Of a stretch of DNA of 6,818 bases, positions 1-6,206 are shown in pieces (the first letter of the stretch is position 1; each line of letters starts with the position of its first letter). The notes beneath the pieces were generated by a model that saw only the letters and a list, made by a program, of their open reading frames with translations, was not told the DNA's origin and made no database searches. This DNA is from DATBHW01 sp046704085 (GTDB taxonomy: Bacteria; Chloroflexota; Ktedonobacteria; Ktedonobacterales; DATBGS01), in assembly GCA_046704085.1 (NCBI GenBank), contig JBJKSJ010000164.1, positions 1-6,818 of the forward strand, in the 5' to 3' direction. A program made the position numbers and the translations under genes.

Positions 1-79
1 CAGCATCTCAGATAAGTCGCGCGCGATTGCGGGCGGCGTGCTGGAAGCGATCTTGTATCTGCTGGGAACATCTACATAA
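1..79 (+). CDS. 3' end of an unidentified upstream gene (partial)
   Basis: Reading from base 2, an open frame of 25 codons ends at TAA 77-79. The C-terminal peptide includes SRAIAGGVLEAILYLLG, an amphipathic helix-like end, which reads like a real protein terminus. The next gene starts 19 bases later with its own ribosome binding site, so this gene is probably the preceding member of the same operon. The fragment is too short to assign to a family. Of the other two forward frames, one stops at 13-15 and the other runs into the FAD-subunit gene as a non-conserved extension. Confidence 0.55.
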   Translation, partial: SISDKSRAIAGGVLEAILYLLGTST

Positions 80-88
80 GCGATTCTC

Positions 89-92
89 GGAG
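89..92 (+). promoter_or_regulatory. Ribosome binding site fixing the FAD-subunit start
   Basis: GGAG lies 6 bases before the ATG at 99. It supports starting the FAD subunit at 99 (MLKIRAYHRP) rather than at an upstream TTG at 27, whose extra 24 residues are Cys/Arg/Trp-rich, unlike the family, and overlap the tail of the preceding gene. Confidence 0.7.
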
Positions 93-98
93 CGTCCT

Positions 99-992
99 AT
101 GCTAAAGATTCGGGCGTATCATCGCCCACAGCGTCTTGAGGAGGCGATCAGGCTGCTGAGCGAACCAGAGGCAGGTCGCACCATCATTGCCGGCGGGACT
201 GATCTGCTGGTCAATCCGCGCTATCTGGTTGGCGTGCGCGAGGTGGTCGATCTGCGCGATCTGGGCCTGACATCTATCAGTGGGCCGGAAGATGGGGTCA
301 AGGGGCAAATACTCATTGGCGCGTGCGCAACGATGCGCCAGGTTGCGCGCTCGCCCCTGATTCAAACGCTGGCGGATGGCATTCTGGCGCGCGGCGCTGC
401 CGTCTGCGGTTCGCCCAACATTCGCAACATGGCGACGCTGGGCGGCAATACGGCCTCGGCACTCCCCTCGGCAGATACGCCGCCCGCGCTGTTGGCTTTG
501 GATGCGCTGATCGTTCTGGCGGGGCCACAGGGCAAACGCAGTGTGCCACTGGCCGAGTTTTTTACCGGCCCGGCTCAGACCATCCGCCAGCCGGGAGAGA
601 TCATCGTCGAGTTTCAGCTTCCTCAGACTGGCGCTCCCATGCGTGGCGGCTTTTACAAAATCGGGCGCACGGCTGAAGATATTTCCATCGTCAATGCCGC
701 TGTGACGCTTAGGATACGCGATGGCCTGATTGCTAAGGCGCGGGTAGCAATTGGCGCGGTAGCTCCGACTCCTTTGCGGGCGCGCGCCGCAGAGGCCAGG
801 CTGGAAGGCCAGCCCCCGACTGAGGAAGTCTTCCAGCAGGCGTCAGCCGTCGCTGCGGAAGAGGCAAGGCCAATCAGTGATCATCGCGCCTCAGCCGACT
901 ATCGGCGCAGAATGAGCGGCGTGGCGACGCAGCGTGCGCTGCGCCAGGCGGCAGGGCTTGCGCCCCATCCAGAGGAGTGGCATCATGCCTGA
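99..992 (+). CDS. Molybdenum hydroxylase FAD-binding subunit (CoxM / XdhB-like medium chain)
   Basis: This 297-residue protein is the flavin subunit of a xanthine dehydrogenase / CO dehydrogenase-family enzyme. It takes electrons from the Fe-S subunit and passes them to the final acceptor; there is no signal peptide, so it should be cytoplasmic. The N-terminal FAD domain (about 1-175) carries both family flavin-binding motifs: AGGTDLL at 31-37 and IRNMATLGGN at 108-117, followed by the usual ALPSADTPPALLAL. The C-terminal CO-dehydrogenase flavoprotein domain (about 183-288) begins FYKIGRTAEDISIVNAAV. Length matches the family (about 280-300). Only two cysteines (76 and 103) are present, so the extra [4Fe-4S] insertion of 4-hydroxybenzoyl-CoA reductase beta subunits is absent. 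The stop overlaps the start of the Fe-S subunit gene by 8 bases, so the two are probably translationally coupled. Family assignment is firm; the substrate is unknown. Confidence 0.95.
   Translation: MLKIRAYHRPQRLEEAIRLLSEPEAGRTIIAGGTDLLVNPRYLVGVREVVDLRDLGLTSISGPEDGVKGQILIGACATMRQVARSPLIQTLADGILARGAAVCGSPNIRNMATLGGNTASALPSADTPPALLALDALIVLAGPQGKRSVPLAEFFTGPAQTIRQPGEIIVEFQLPQTGAPMRGGFYKIGRTAEDISIVNAAVTLRIRDGLIAKARVAIGAVAPTPLRARAAEARLEGQPPTEEVFQQASAVAAEEARPISDHRASADYRRRMSGVATQRALRQAAGLAPHPEEWHHA
971..977 (+). promoter_or_regulatory. Ribosome binding site inside the FAD-subunit gene, fixing the Fe-S subunit start
   Basis: AGAGGAG lies 7 bases before the ATG at 985, within the last codons of the FAD-subunit gene. 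It selects 985 over the in-frame ATG at 934, which has no comparable site and would add 17 non-conserved residues. Confidence 0.75.
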
Positions 993-1476
993 AGAGCGCG
1001 AAGCACTGGAAATGGCGCTGACCGTTAATAGGCGGGCGCATCGCTGGCGTGTCCAGCCGGGCGAGACGCTACTTGAGGCGCTTCAGCAGCATAACATCAA
1101 GGGGCCAAAGCTGGTCTGTGGAACAGGCGACTGCTGTGCCTGCGGAGTCATCGTGAACGGCGCATCGATCAATGCCTGCTGCATGCTCGCCATCCAGGCA
1201 GAGGGGGCGGAGGTTCTGACGGTGGAAGCGTTGGCGCAGGGAGCGAAGTTGCATCCCATTCAGGAAGCCTTTGCAATGGCTGGCGCGGCGCAGTGCGGCT
1301 ATTGCACGCCCGGCTTTATTATCCGCGCTTACGCGCTCTTGCAGGAAAATCTTGACCCGACGGAAGAGGATGTGCGCGCGGCGTTCGCTGGCAATATCTG
1401 CCGCTGCACCGGCTTTGTCAAGCCGATTGAGGCCGCTTTGCGCGCCGCTGCAATGCTGCGAGAGCATTCATTGTGA
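985..1476 (+). CDS. Molybdenum hydroxylase [2Fe-2S] subunit (CoxS / XdhC-type small chain)
   Basis: This 163-residue iron-sulfur subunit relays electrons from the Mo centre to FAD. The N-terminal plant-ferredoxin-like domain holds cluster ligands C45, C50, C53 and C65 with the family spacing (x4, x2, x11). The C-terminal helical [2Fe-2S]-binding domain holds C104 and C107 in QCGYCTPGF and C139 and C141 in NICRCTGF; Gln103 is the residue that contacts the molybdopterin cofactor in solved relatives. The length fits the family (about 155-170). Two extra cysteines are unusual: C51, where the family usually has Gly (CGAC becomes CCAC), and C66, directly after ligand C65. The start overlaps the FAD gene by 8 bases. 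The next gene begins 27 bases downstream and is not the catalytic subunit, which comes two genes later. Confidence 0.96.
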   Translation: MPEEREALEMALTVNRRAHRWRVQPGETLLEALQQHNIKGPKLVCGTGDCCACGVIVNGASINACCMLAIQAEGAEVLTVEALAQGAKLHPIQEAFAMAGAAQCGYCTPGFIIRAYALLQENLDPTEEDVRAAFAGNICRCTGFVKPIEAALRAAAMLREHSL

Positions 1477-1503
1477 TGGTTGACGAAGTAGCGAGGAGCC
1501 ATC

Positions 1504-2376
1504 ATGTTTAGACCAATGCCAGCGCAACTGCCCGGTCGCGGCCAACGTGATTACACGAGGTCGCTCGTCCTTGATAACCTCTCTCGCACCTGTTATGTGC
1601 ATTTGCCGCCTGGCTATGATGGCAGCCGCGCGGTCCCGCTGGTGTTGGCGCTGCATGGCATGGGCGGCGATGGGTCTGGTATGGCGCGGCTGACCCATTT
1701 CAACACGATTGCCGATCAAGGCGGGTTCGTCGTGGCCTATCCTGATGGCTACCGAAGGCGCTGGTCGTTTGGCAGGCTGCCGCTGCTTGGGGGCATTGAT
1801 GATGCGGGCTTTATCGGCGCGCTGGTAATGGCGCTGTCTGGCGACCTGCGTATCGACCAGGCGCGTATCTATGTGTTGGGCATGTCGAATGGCGGCGGGT
1901 TGGTAGAGCTGCTGGCCTGCCAGCGCGCTGACCTGTTTGCCGCCTTTGTTGTGGTAGCGGCGACGATTAGTTCGTTTATGACGCATCTCTGTCATCCCTC
2001 GCGGCCAGCGTCGGTGCTGATGTTTCACGGAACGAATGATCCACTGGTGCCTTTTGCGGGTGGTGGTCGCAGGCGGCAGATATTGCTCTCGGCGCCTGCC
2101 ACTGCGCAGCATTGGGCAAGGCTGGCTGGCTGCGCACCCGTTCCGGTGGTCAACTATTTGCCAGATCGCGTCAATGATGGAACGCGGGTGCGCTGCGAGG
2201 TCTATGGCGGCTGCCAGGAGGGCGCGGAGGTGGTCTTGTATGTGGTTGAGGGTGGCGGCCATACCTGGCCGGGTGGAATACAATACCTGCCAGAACGAAT
2301 CATCGGCAAGACAAGTCAGCAGATGGATGCCAGTCAGGCGATCTGGGAGTTCTTCCAGCGACACCCCCGAATGTGA
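1504..2376 (+). CDS. Alpha/beta hydrolase, polyhydroxybutyrate depolymerase / feruloyl esterase-like (LpqC family)
   Basis: This 290-residue serine esterase resembles the PHB depolymerase / LpqC group. The N-terminal part reads like the family (YVHLPPGYDG, then PLVLALHGMGGDG with the HG oxyanion region at 51-52). The nucleophile elbow is GMSNG with Ser128, the acid is probably Asp179 in HGTNDPLVPF, and the catalytic His is His253 in GGGHTWPGG. Downstream of the nucleophile, LFAAFVVVAATI fits the usual strand. No signal peptide or lipobox is visible, so it should act in the cytoplasm, unlike secreted polymer depolymerases; a small ester or intracellular substrate is more likely. GAGGAG at 1493-1498 sits 5 bases before the ATG. 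It lies 27 bases after the Fe-S subunit gene and so is probably co-transcribed. It may hydrolyse an ester precursor or product of the hydroxylase pathway, which is inference only. Confidence 0.9.
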   Translation: MFRPMPAQLPGRGQRDYTRSLVLDNLSRTCYVHLPPGYDGSRAVPLVLALHGMGGDGSGMARLTHFNTIADQGGFVVAYPDGYRRRWSFGRLPLLGGIDDAGFIGALVMALSGDLRIDQARIYVLGMSNGGGLVELLACQRADLFAAFVVVAATISSFMTHLCHPSRPASVLMFHGTNDPLVPFAGGGRRRQILLSAPATAQHWARLAGCAPVPVVNYLPDRVNDGTRVRCEVYGGCQEGAEVVLYVVEGGGHTWPGGIQYLPERIIGKTSQQMDASQAIWEFFQRHPRM

Positions 2377-2414
2377 AAGGGTGCTGTATTATGAACGCCT
2401 GGTACTCTTGATAT

Positions 2415-2425
2415 GAAGGCAGGAG
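2415..2425 (+). promoter_or_regulatory. Ribosome binding region deciding the DinB-like gene start
   Basis: Two purine runs, GAAGG (2415-2419) and AGGAG (2421-2425), lie before the ATG at 2428. The first is 8 bases away, a normal spacing; the second is only 2 bases away. The alternative ATG at 2413 has no purine-rich site upstream and would place both runs inside the coding sequence, so 2428 is preferred. Confidence 0.5.
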
Positions 2426-2427
2426 CT

Positions 2428-2904
2428 ATGGAAACCTCTCGCGCCGAACGCATTGCAACGCTTGAACAGACGGAGCCAGCATTAGTCCGCTTAACGGCTG
2501 GTCTCCCTGATACTGCGCTGGATTTCCGCCCAGGCTCCAGCGAATGGAGCATTCGGGAAATCCTGGCGCATCTGGTGGATGATGAGATGTACGTGATGCG
2601 CACCCGATTAGAGCGTATTGTGAAAGAAGAGCGCCCTGACCTGGCTCCGCATGATGAGCAGAAGTGGTATGCCAGCCGCAACACCACGCGTGACCATCTG
2701 AATGAACTGCTGGCCGACTTTCGCCTGCAACGTGCCGCGAGCCTTGGCATCATCAACATGCTCCGCGAGTCGGATTTGGCGCGCCAGGGCTACCAACCTG
2801 AGTATGGTCTCTTTACTGCTGGGGAGTGGTTAGGGCAGTGGGTTGAGCATGATACTGTTCACCTGCGGCAGATTGAAAGCACGCTACAGGCGTACAATAA
2901 GTAG
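2428..2904 (+). CDS. DinB-fold (DinB_2) putative metal-dependent protein
   Basis: This 158-residue protein (163 if started at 2413) has the four-helix DinB/YfiT-like fold by sequence pattern. Helix 1 is followed by the typical FRPGSSEWSIREILAHLVDDE, and the C-terminal helix is WLGQWVEHDTVHLRQIES. The probable metal-binding histidines are His48, His141 and His145. Family members include thiol transferases (bacillithiol or mycothiol S-transferases, maleylpyruvate isomerase) and many proteins of unknown role, so the reaction cannot be stated. It follows the esterase gene after 51 bases and ends 9 bases before the catalytic-subunit gene, whose ribosome binding site overlaps its stop codon. It is likely co-transcribed with the hydroxylase genes. 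A link to thiol or detoxification chemistry is only a possibility. Confidence 0.85.
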   Translation: METSRAERIATLEQTEPALVRLTAGLPDTALDFRPGSSEWSIREILAHLVDDEMYVMRTRLERIVKEERPDLAPHDEQKWYASRNTTRDHLNELLADFRLQRAASLGIINMLRESDLARQGYQPEYGLFTAGEWLGQWVEHDTVHLRQIESTLQAYNK

Positions 2905-2907
2905 GGA
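2903..2907 (+). promoter_or_regulatory. Ribosome binding site for the catalytic subunit, overlapping the DinB stop codon
   Basis: AGGGA shares its first two bases with the TAG stop (2902-2904) of the DinB-like gene and sits 6 bases before the ATG at 2914. This suggests translation of the large subunit is coupled to that of the DinB-like gene. Confidence 0.65.
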
Positions 2908-2913
2908 AAGCCG

Positions 2914-5358
2914 ATGAGTACCAGCACTCCTGAAAAGACAGCAGCGGTCACATTGCCTGACCTCAATGTCATTGGCCGCGCCGAGCGCCGCGTGGATGCG
3001 CGCGCGCTGGTGAGCGGCGCGCCCGTTTTTGCGGCGGAGTTCGAGATGCCCGATATGCTCTATGGTCGCATCCTGCACTCGCCGCACGCGCACGCCAACA
3101 TCCTGAACATTGACGCGAGCAAGGCGCTGGCGCTGCCAGGCGTACATGCGGTGCTGACCTGGCGCGATGTGCCGCGCGTGCGCCATTCGACGGCTGGGCA
3201 GCCGTATCCCGAACCCTCCCCCTATGATGCCTACCTGCTCGATCATCGCGTGCGCTACGTCGGGGATTGGGTCGCGTTTGTCGCCGCCGAGACGCCCGAA
3301 CTGGCCGAGGAGGCGCTGGGGCTGATCGATGTGACCTATGAGCCTCTGCCCGCTGTTTTTGATCCACTGGAGGCGCTGAAGGACGGCGCGCCGACGCTCC
3401 ACGAGCCGGATACCCACCATCCTAATTATGGCAAGCATAACGGCGAGATTTACGACGCCAGCCATAATCTGGCGGCGCATGAAGAACTGGTGCGCGACAA
3501 TTTTGACGCGGCAATGGCCGAGGCGGAACTGGTCGTTGAAGGCGAGTATCGTGTGCAGATGGTTTCGCACTGCGCGCTTGAGCCGCATGTCTGCACGGCC
3601 TATCTGGACCCCTATGAGCGCCTGAACGTGGTGAGCAGCACGCAGGTGCCCTATCACACCCGGCGACAGCTTGCGGAGGCGCTGGCGCTGCCACTCTCCA
3701 AAGTGCGCATCATCAAGCCGCGCGTGGGCGGAGGCTTCGGGAGCAAGCAGGAGATGCTGCTGGAGCCGGTGGCGGGCGCGCTGGCGCTGGCGACGCGCCA
3801 TCCGGTGCGGGTTGATTACTCGCGCACCGAGGAGTTCAGCGCCGGGCGCTTCCGGCATCCGATGATCATCCGTCTGCGCACTGGCCTCAAGCGCGATGGA
3901 ACCATCCTTGCCATCGATATGCACAGCATCGGCAACACTGGGGCGTATGGTACACATGGCTTTACCGTCGTGCGCAGCGCCGGGCACAAGACGCTCTGCC
4001 TCTATCGCGCCAGCGCCTATCGCTTTCGGGCGGATGTCGTCTATACAAACTGGCCGATTGCCGGAGCGATGCGCGGCTACGGCGCGCCGCAGGGCTTCTT
4101 CGCGCTGGAGAGCCATATCGATGAGTGCGCGCATGCCCTCGGCATGGACCCACTGGCCTTTCGCCGCCAGAACCATGTACAGAAAGGCGATTATGATCCT
4201 ATCGATACCGAGGTGATTGAGGGCATTACCATCCATCACCGCCAGTTCAATTCATGTGGACTACCAGATTGCGTCGAGCGCGGCGCGGCGGTGATTGGCT
4301 GGGGAACGCCGCTGGCGCGTGTGGATGGTCCCATCCGCCAGGGGCGAGGCATGGCGACGGCCATGCAGGGCAGCGGCGTGGCGCGCTTCGAGCTTGGCGG
4401 CGCATCGATCAAGCTGAATGAGGATGGCTCGTTCAATGTAATGACTGGCGCAACCGACATCGGCCAGGGCAGCGATACGGTGCTGGGGCAGATCGCCGCC
4501 GAGGCGCTGGGGGTGGGGCTGGAGAAGATCATCATGCACGGCACGGATACCGACATCAGCGTCTTCGATTATGGCTCCTACGCTTCTTCGACGACCTATA
4601 TCAGCGGCAAGGGCGTGGAGATGGCCGCCAGAGAGGTGCGCCGCCAGATTCTGGATGTCGCTGCCGATATGCTCACAATCCCTGCTGATCAACTGGATAT
4701 TCACGATGGTGTGATCTGGACGGCGGGTGCGGGCGCACGAGCGACCAGGGGGATCGAGAATGCGGGAACCGGGTTCCCGCAAGCGCCAGCCGCCGTAGGC
4801 GCTCCGACGCGGCTGACGCTGGCTGCTATTGCCATCGAGACGCTTTACGGCGATCACCGCCAGCAAATTATGGGCAAGGGCGATTTCTCGACGCATGATT
4901 CGCCCGCACCGTTCTATGCACAGTTCGCCGAGGTCGAGGTCGATACCGAAACCGGACAGGTGCGGGTGACGCGCATGGTGAATGCGCTGGACCTGGGCCG
5001 CGCGATCAATCCCACGCTCGCCAGCGGCCAGGTGGAGGGCGCAGTAGCGATGGCGCTGGGCTACGCGCTCAGTGAGGAGATCAAGCTGGACGACAAGGGT
5101 CGGGTGCGCAATCCTGGCTTTGTCGATTACAAGCTCTTCTCGACGCTGGATATGCCCCAGATGACAACCATTCTGGTGGAAGACCCGGAACCGAGCGGCC
5201 CGTTCGGAGCCAAATCGGCGGGCGAGGTTCCCGTGAATGGCGCAGCGCCCGCCATTGCCAACGCTATCTTTGACGCCATCGGCGTGCGTATCCGCGATCT
5301 GCCGATTACGCCGGAAAAGATTCTCGCGGCGCTTGATCGCCAGGGGAAAGAGCTATGA
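2914..5358 (+). CDS. Molybdenum hydroxylase molybdopterin-binding catalytic subunit (XDH / CoxL-like large chain)
   Basis: This 814-residue catalytic subunit binds the molybdopterin cofactor and hydroxylates the substrate with water-derived oxygen. The aldehyde oxidase/xanthine dehydrogenase a/b hammerhead domain is at about 25-135, followed by two cofactor-binding domains (about 155-400 and 420-745). Motifs include HCALEP at 219-224, SSTQ ending at Gln244, RVGGGFGSKQE at 270-280, the substrate-side loop AMRGYGAPQ around Arg387, and ATDIGQGSDT at 513-522. Glu771 in GAKSAGEVP is the likely catalytic base, as in xanthine dehydrogenase. The AYxCSFR loop of form I CO dehydrogenase is absent, so CO is not the likely substrate; N-heterocycles, aromatics or aldehydes are. 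Residues about 603-633 form a low-complexity Ala/Gly/Pro stretch coded by hairpin-rich DNA and look like an insertion. The gene starts 9 bases after the DinB gene and its stop overlaps the methyltransferase start by 4 bases. Family call is firm; substrate unknown. Confidence 0.95.
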   Translation: MSTSTPEKTAAVTLPDLNVIGRAERRVDARALVSGAPVFAAEFEMPDMLYGRILHSPHAHANILNIDASKALALPGVHAVLTWRDVPRVRHSTAGQPYPEPSPYDAYLLDHRVRYVGDWVAFVAAETPELAEEALGLIDVTYEPLPAVFDPLEALKDGAPTLHEPDTHHPNYGKHNGEIYDASHNLAAHEELVRDNFDAAMAEAELVVEGEYRVQMVSHCALEPHVCTAYLDPYERLNVVSSTQVPYHTRRQLAEALALPLSKVRIIKPRVGGGFGSKQEMLLEPVAGALALATRHPVRVDYSRTEEFSAGRFRHPMIIRLRTGLKRDGTILAIDMHSIGNTGAYGTHGFTVVRSAGHKTLCLYRASAYRFRADVVYTNWPIAGAMRGYGAPQGFFALESHIDECAHALGMDPLAFRRQNHVQKGDYDPIDTEVIEGITIHHRQFNSCGLPDCVERGAAVIGWGTPLARVDGPIRQGRGMATAMQGSGVARFELGGASIKLNEDGSFNVMTGATDIGQGSDTVLGQIAAEALGVGLEKIIMHGTDTDISVFDYGSYASSTTYISGKGVEMAAREVRRQILDVAADMLTIPADQLDIHDGVIWTAGAGARATRGIENAGTGFPQAPAAVGAPTRLTLAAIAIETLYGDHRQQIMGKGDFSTHDSPAPFYAQFAEVEVDTETGQVRVTRMVNALDLGRAINPTLASGQVEGAVAMALGYALSEEIKLDDKGRVRNPGFVDYKLFSTLDMPQMTTILVEDPEPSGPFGAKSAGEVPVNGAAPAIANAIFDAIGVRIRDLPITPEKILAALDRQGKEL
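4721..4806 (+). repeat. Hairpin-rich in-frame segment in the large-subunit gene (possible inserted palindromic element)
   Basis: Three inverted repeats lie close together. The first is GTGCG/CGCAC at 4727-4731 and 4734-4738. The second is a perfect 10-base pair TGCGGGAACC / GGTTCCCGCA at 4761-4770 and 4772-4781, with a single central base. The third is AGCGCC/GGCGCT at 4782-4787 and 4798-4803. The segment encodes about residues 604-631, a Gly/Ala/Pro-rich stretch between DGVIWT and LTLAAIAIETLYG, both of which read as normal family sequence. The boundaries are approximate. That it is a mobile or dispersed element is inference: no second copy lies in this window. Confidence 0.5.
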
Positions 5359-6191
5359 CCGATTACCTGCAACACAAAAACGATTTCAACCGACCAGAGG
5401 AAGCCTCGGCCTTTGACCAGACATCGTTCTGGTGCGCCAGGTTTGGCGCCTTGCTGTTCGCGCACCTGGAACTGCGCCGTAATATCAGCATCCTTGATCT
5501 GGGCTGCGGAACTGGCTTTCCCTTGTTCGAGCTGGCAGATGTCTATGGTTGCTCCTGCCAGGTGACAGGAATCGATATTTGGCAGGATGGGTTAGCCAGA
5601 GCCAGAACAAAATTGCAGACCTATGGCCTGACCAATGTGGCGATTGTCGAAGGCGACGGCGCAGCGATGCCCTTCGAAGAGGCGCAGTTTGATGTGATTA
5701 CCTGCAATCTGGGCCTGAACAATTTTGCCGATCCCCCTGTGGTTCTGGCAGAGTGCTTCCGCGTGGCGAAGCCCAACGCCCGTGTGGTCTTCACGACCAA
5801 TATTCGAGGGCATATGCGCGAGTTTTATGCCGTCTTTCGAGAGGTGTTGCTGGAGCAAGATAACGCGGAATACCTGGCGCGATTAGAACAGCACGAGGTA
5901 CATCGCGGCACAAGGGCTGCGCTCTCTGCCCTGATGGAGCAGGCGGGATTAACCATTATCAAAGCTATCGAGGACAGCTTCCAGATGCGTTACCTGGATG
6001 GCAGCGCGCTCTTCAATCACAGTCTCACGAAGCGTGGCTTTCTGGATGGCTGGCGAGGAGTGGTGAATCGAGAGGATGAGCAGGAAGTCTTTGGACGCAT
6101 CGAAGCAAAGCTCAATGACATAGCCCATAAGGATGGCGAGCTGCGGATGACCATCCCGATGCTCTATCTTGAAGGGCAAAAGCCGGGATAA
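5355..6191 (+). CDS. Class I SAM-dependent methyltransferase, substrate unknown
   Basis: This 278-residue protein has a Rossmann methyltransferase core (about 43-150). Motif I is ILDLGCGTGF (46-55), the ribose-binding acid is Asp74 in TGIDIW, the acidic loop is EGDGAAMPFEE (99-109), and motif IV-like FDVITCNLGLNNFADP follows, as in Methyltransf_11 / UbiE-like enzymes. The C-terminal half (about 155-278) is not a recognised domain and probably shapes the substrate site. No membrane segment is seen. The ATG overlaps the TGA of the catalytic-subunit gene (ATGA, 5355-5358), with AGGGG at 5342-5346 eight bases upstream, so translation is very likely coupled. It may methylate a product of the hydroxylase (an O- or N-methylation), but this rests only on position. 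Small-molecule rather than nucleic acid methylation is favoured by the UbiE-like pattern. Confidence 0.9.
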   Translation: MTDYLQHKNDFNRPEEASAFDQTSFWCARFGALLFAHLELRRNISILDLGCGTGFPLFELADVYGCSCQVTGIDIWQDGLARARTKLQTYGLTNVAIVEGDGAAMPFEEAQFDVITCNLGLNNFADPPVVLAECFRVAKPNARVVFTTNIRGHMREFYAVFREVLLEQDNAEYLARLEQHEVHRGTRAALSALMEQAGLTIIKAIEDSFQMRYLDGSALFNHSLTKRGFLDGWRGVVNREDEQEVFGRIEAKLNDIAHKDGELRMTIPMLYLEGQKPG

Positions 6192-6206
6192 CCCCAGGAG
6201 ATCATC

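Noticed and set aside
27..98. Upstream extension of the FAD subunit from a TTG start at 27
   Set aside because: The extra residues are Cys/Arg/Trp-rich and not family-like, and a good ribosome binding site precedes the ATG at 99, where the usual N-terminus begins.
1468..2364. Open frame of 298 codons on the - strand opposite the esterase gene
   Set aside because: The + strand frame carries a full serine-hydrolase motif set; the - strand product is Arg/His/Gln-rich with no family pattern, so it is a shadow.
2377..2427. Possible internal promoter in the largest gap (a TATTAT-like box near 2390)
   Set aside because: No convincing -35 element at the right distance; one AT-rich hexamer in 51 bases is weak evidence, though it is the most likely place for an internal start.
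2884..4239. Long open frame (451 codons) on the - strand opposite the large-subunit gene
   Set aside because: It lies wholly opposite strongly conserved coding sequence, its translation is rich in Arg, His and Gln with no recognisable motif, and long antisense frames are expected in GC-rich genes.
1160..4412. Shared 14-base word GGCGCATCGATCAA in the small-subunit (about 1160) and large-subunit (about 4400) genes
   Set aside because: Both encode short unrelated peptides (GASIN and GASIK) in different domains, with no similarity in the flanks; this is coincidental codon use.
5434..5449. Inverted repeat GCGCCA / TGGCGC with a 4-base loop early in the methyltransferase gene
   Set aside because: Six-base arms are expected by chance in sequence of this composition; there is no T-run and no neighbouring repeat.
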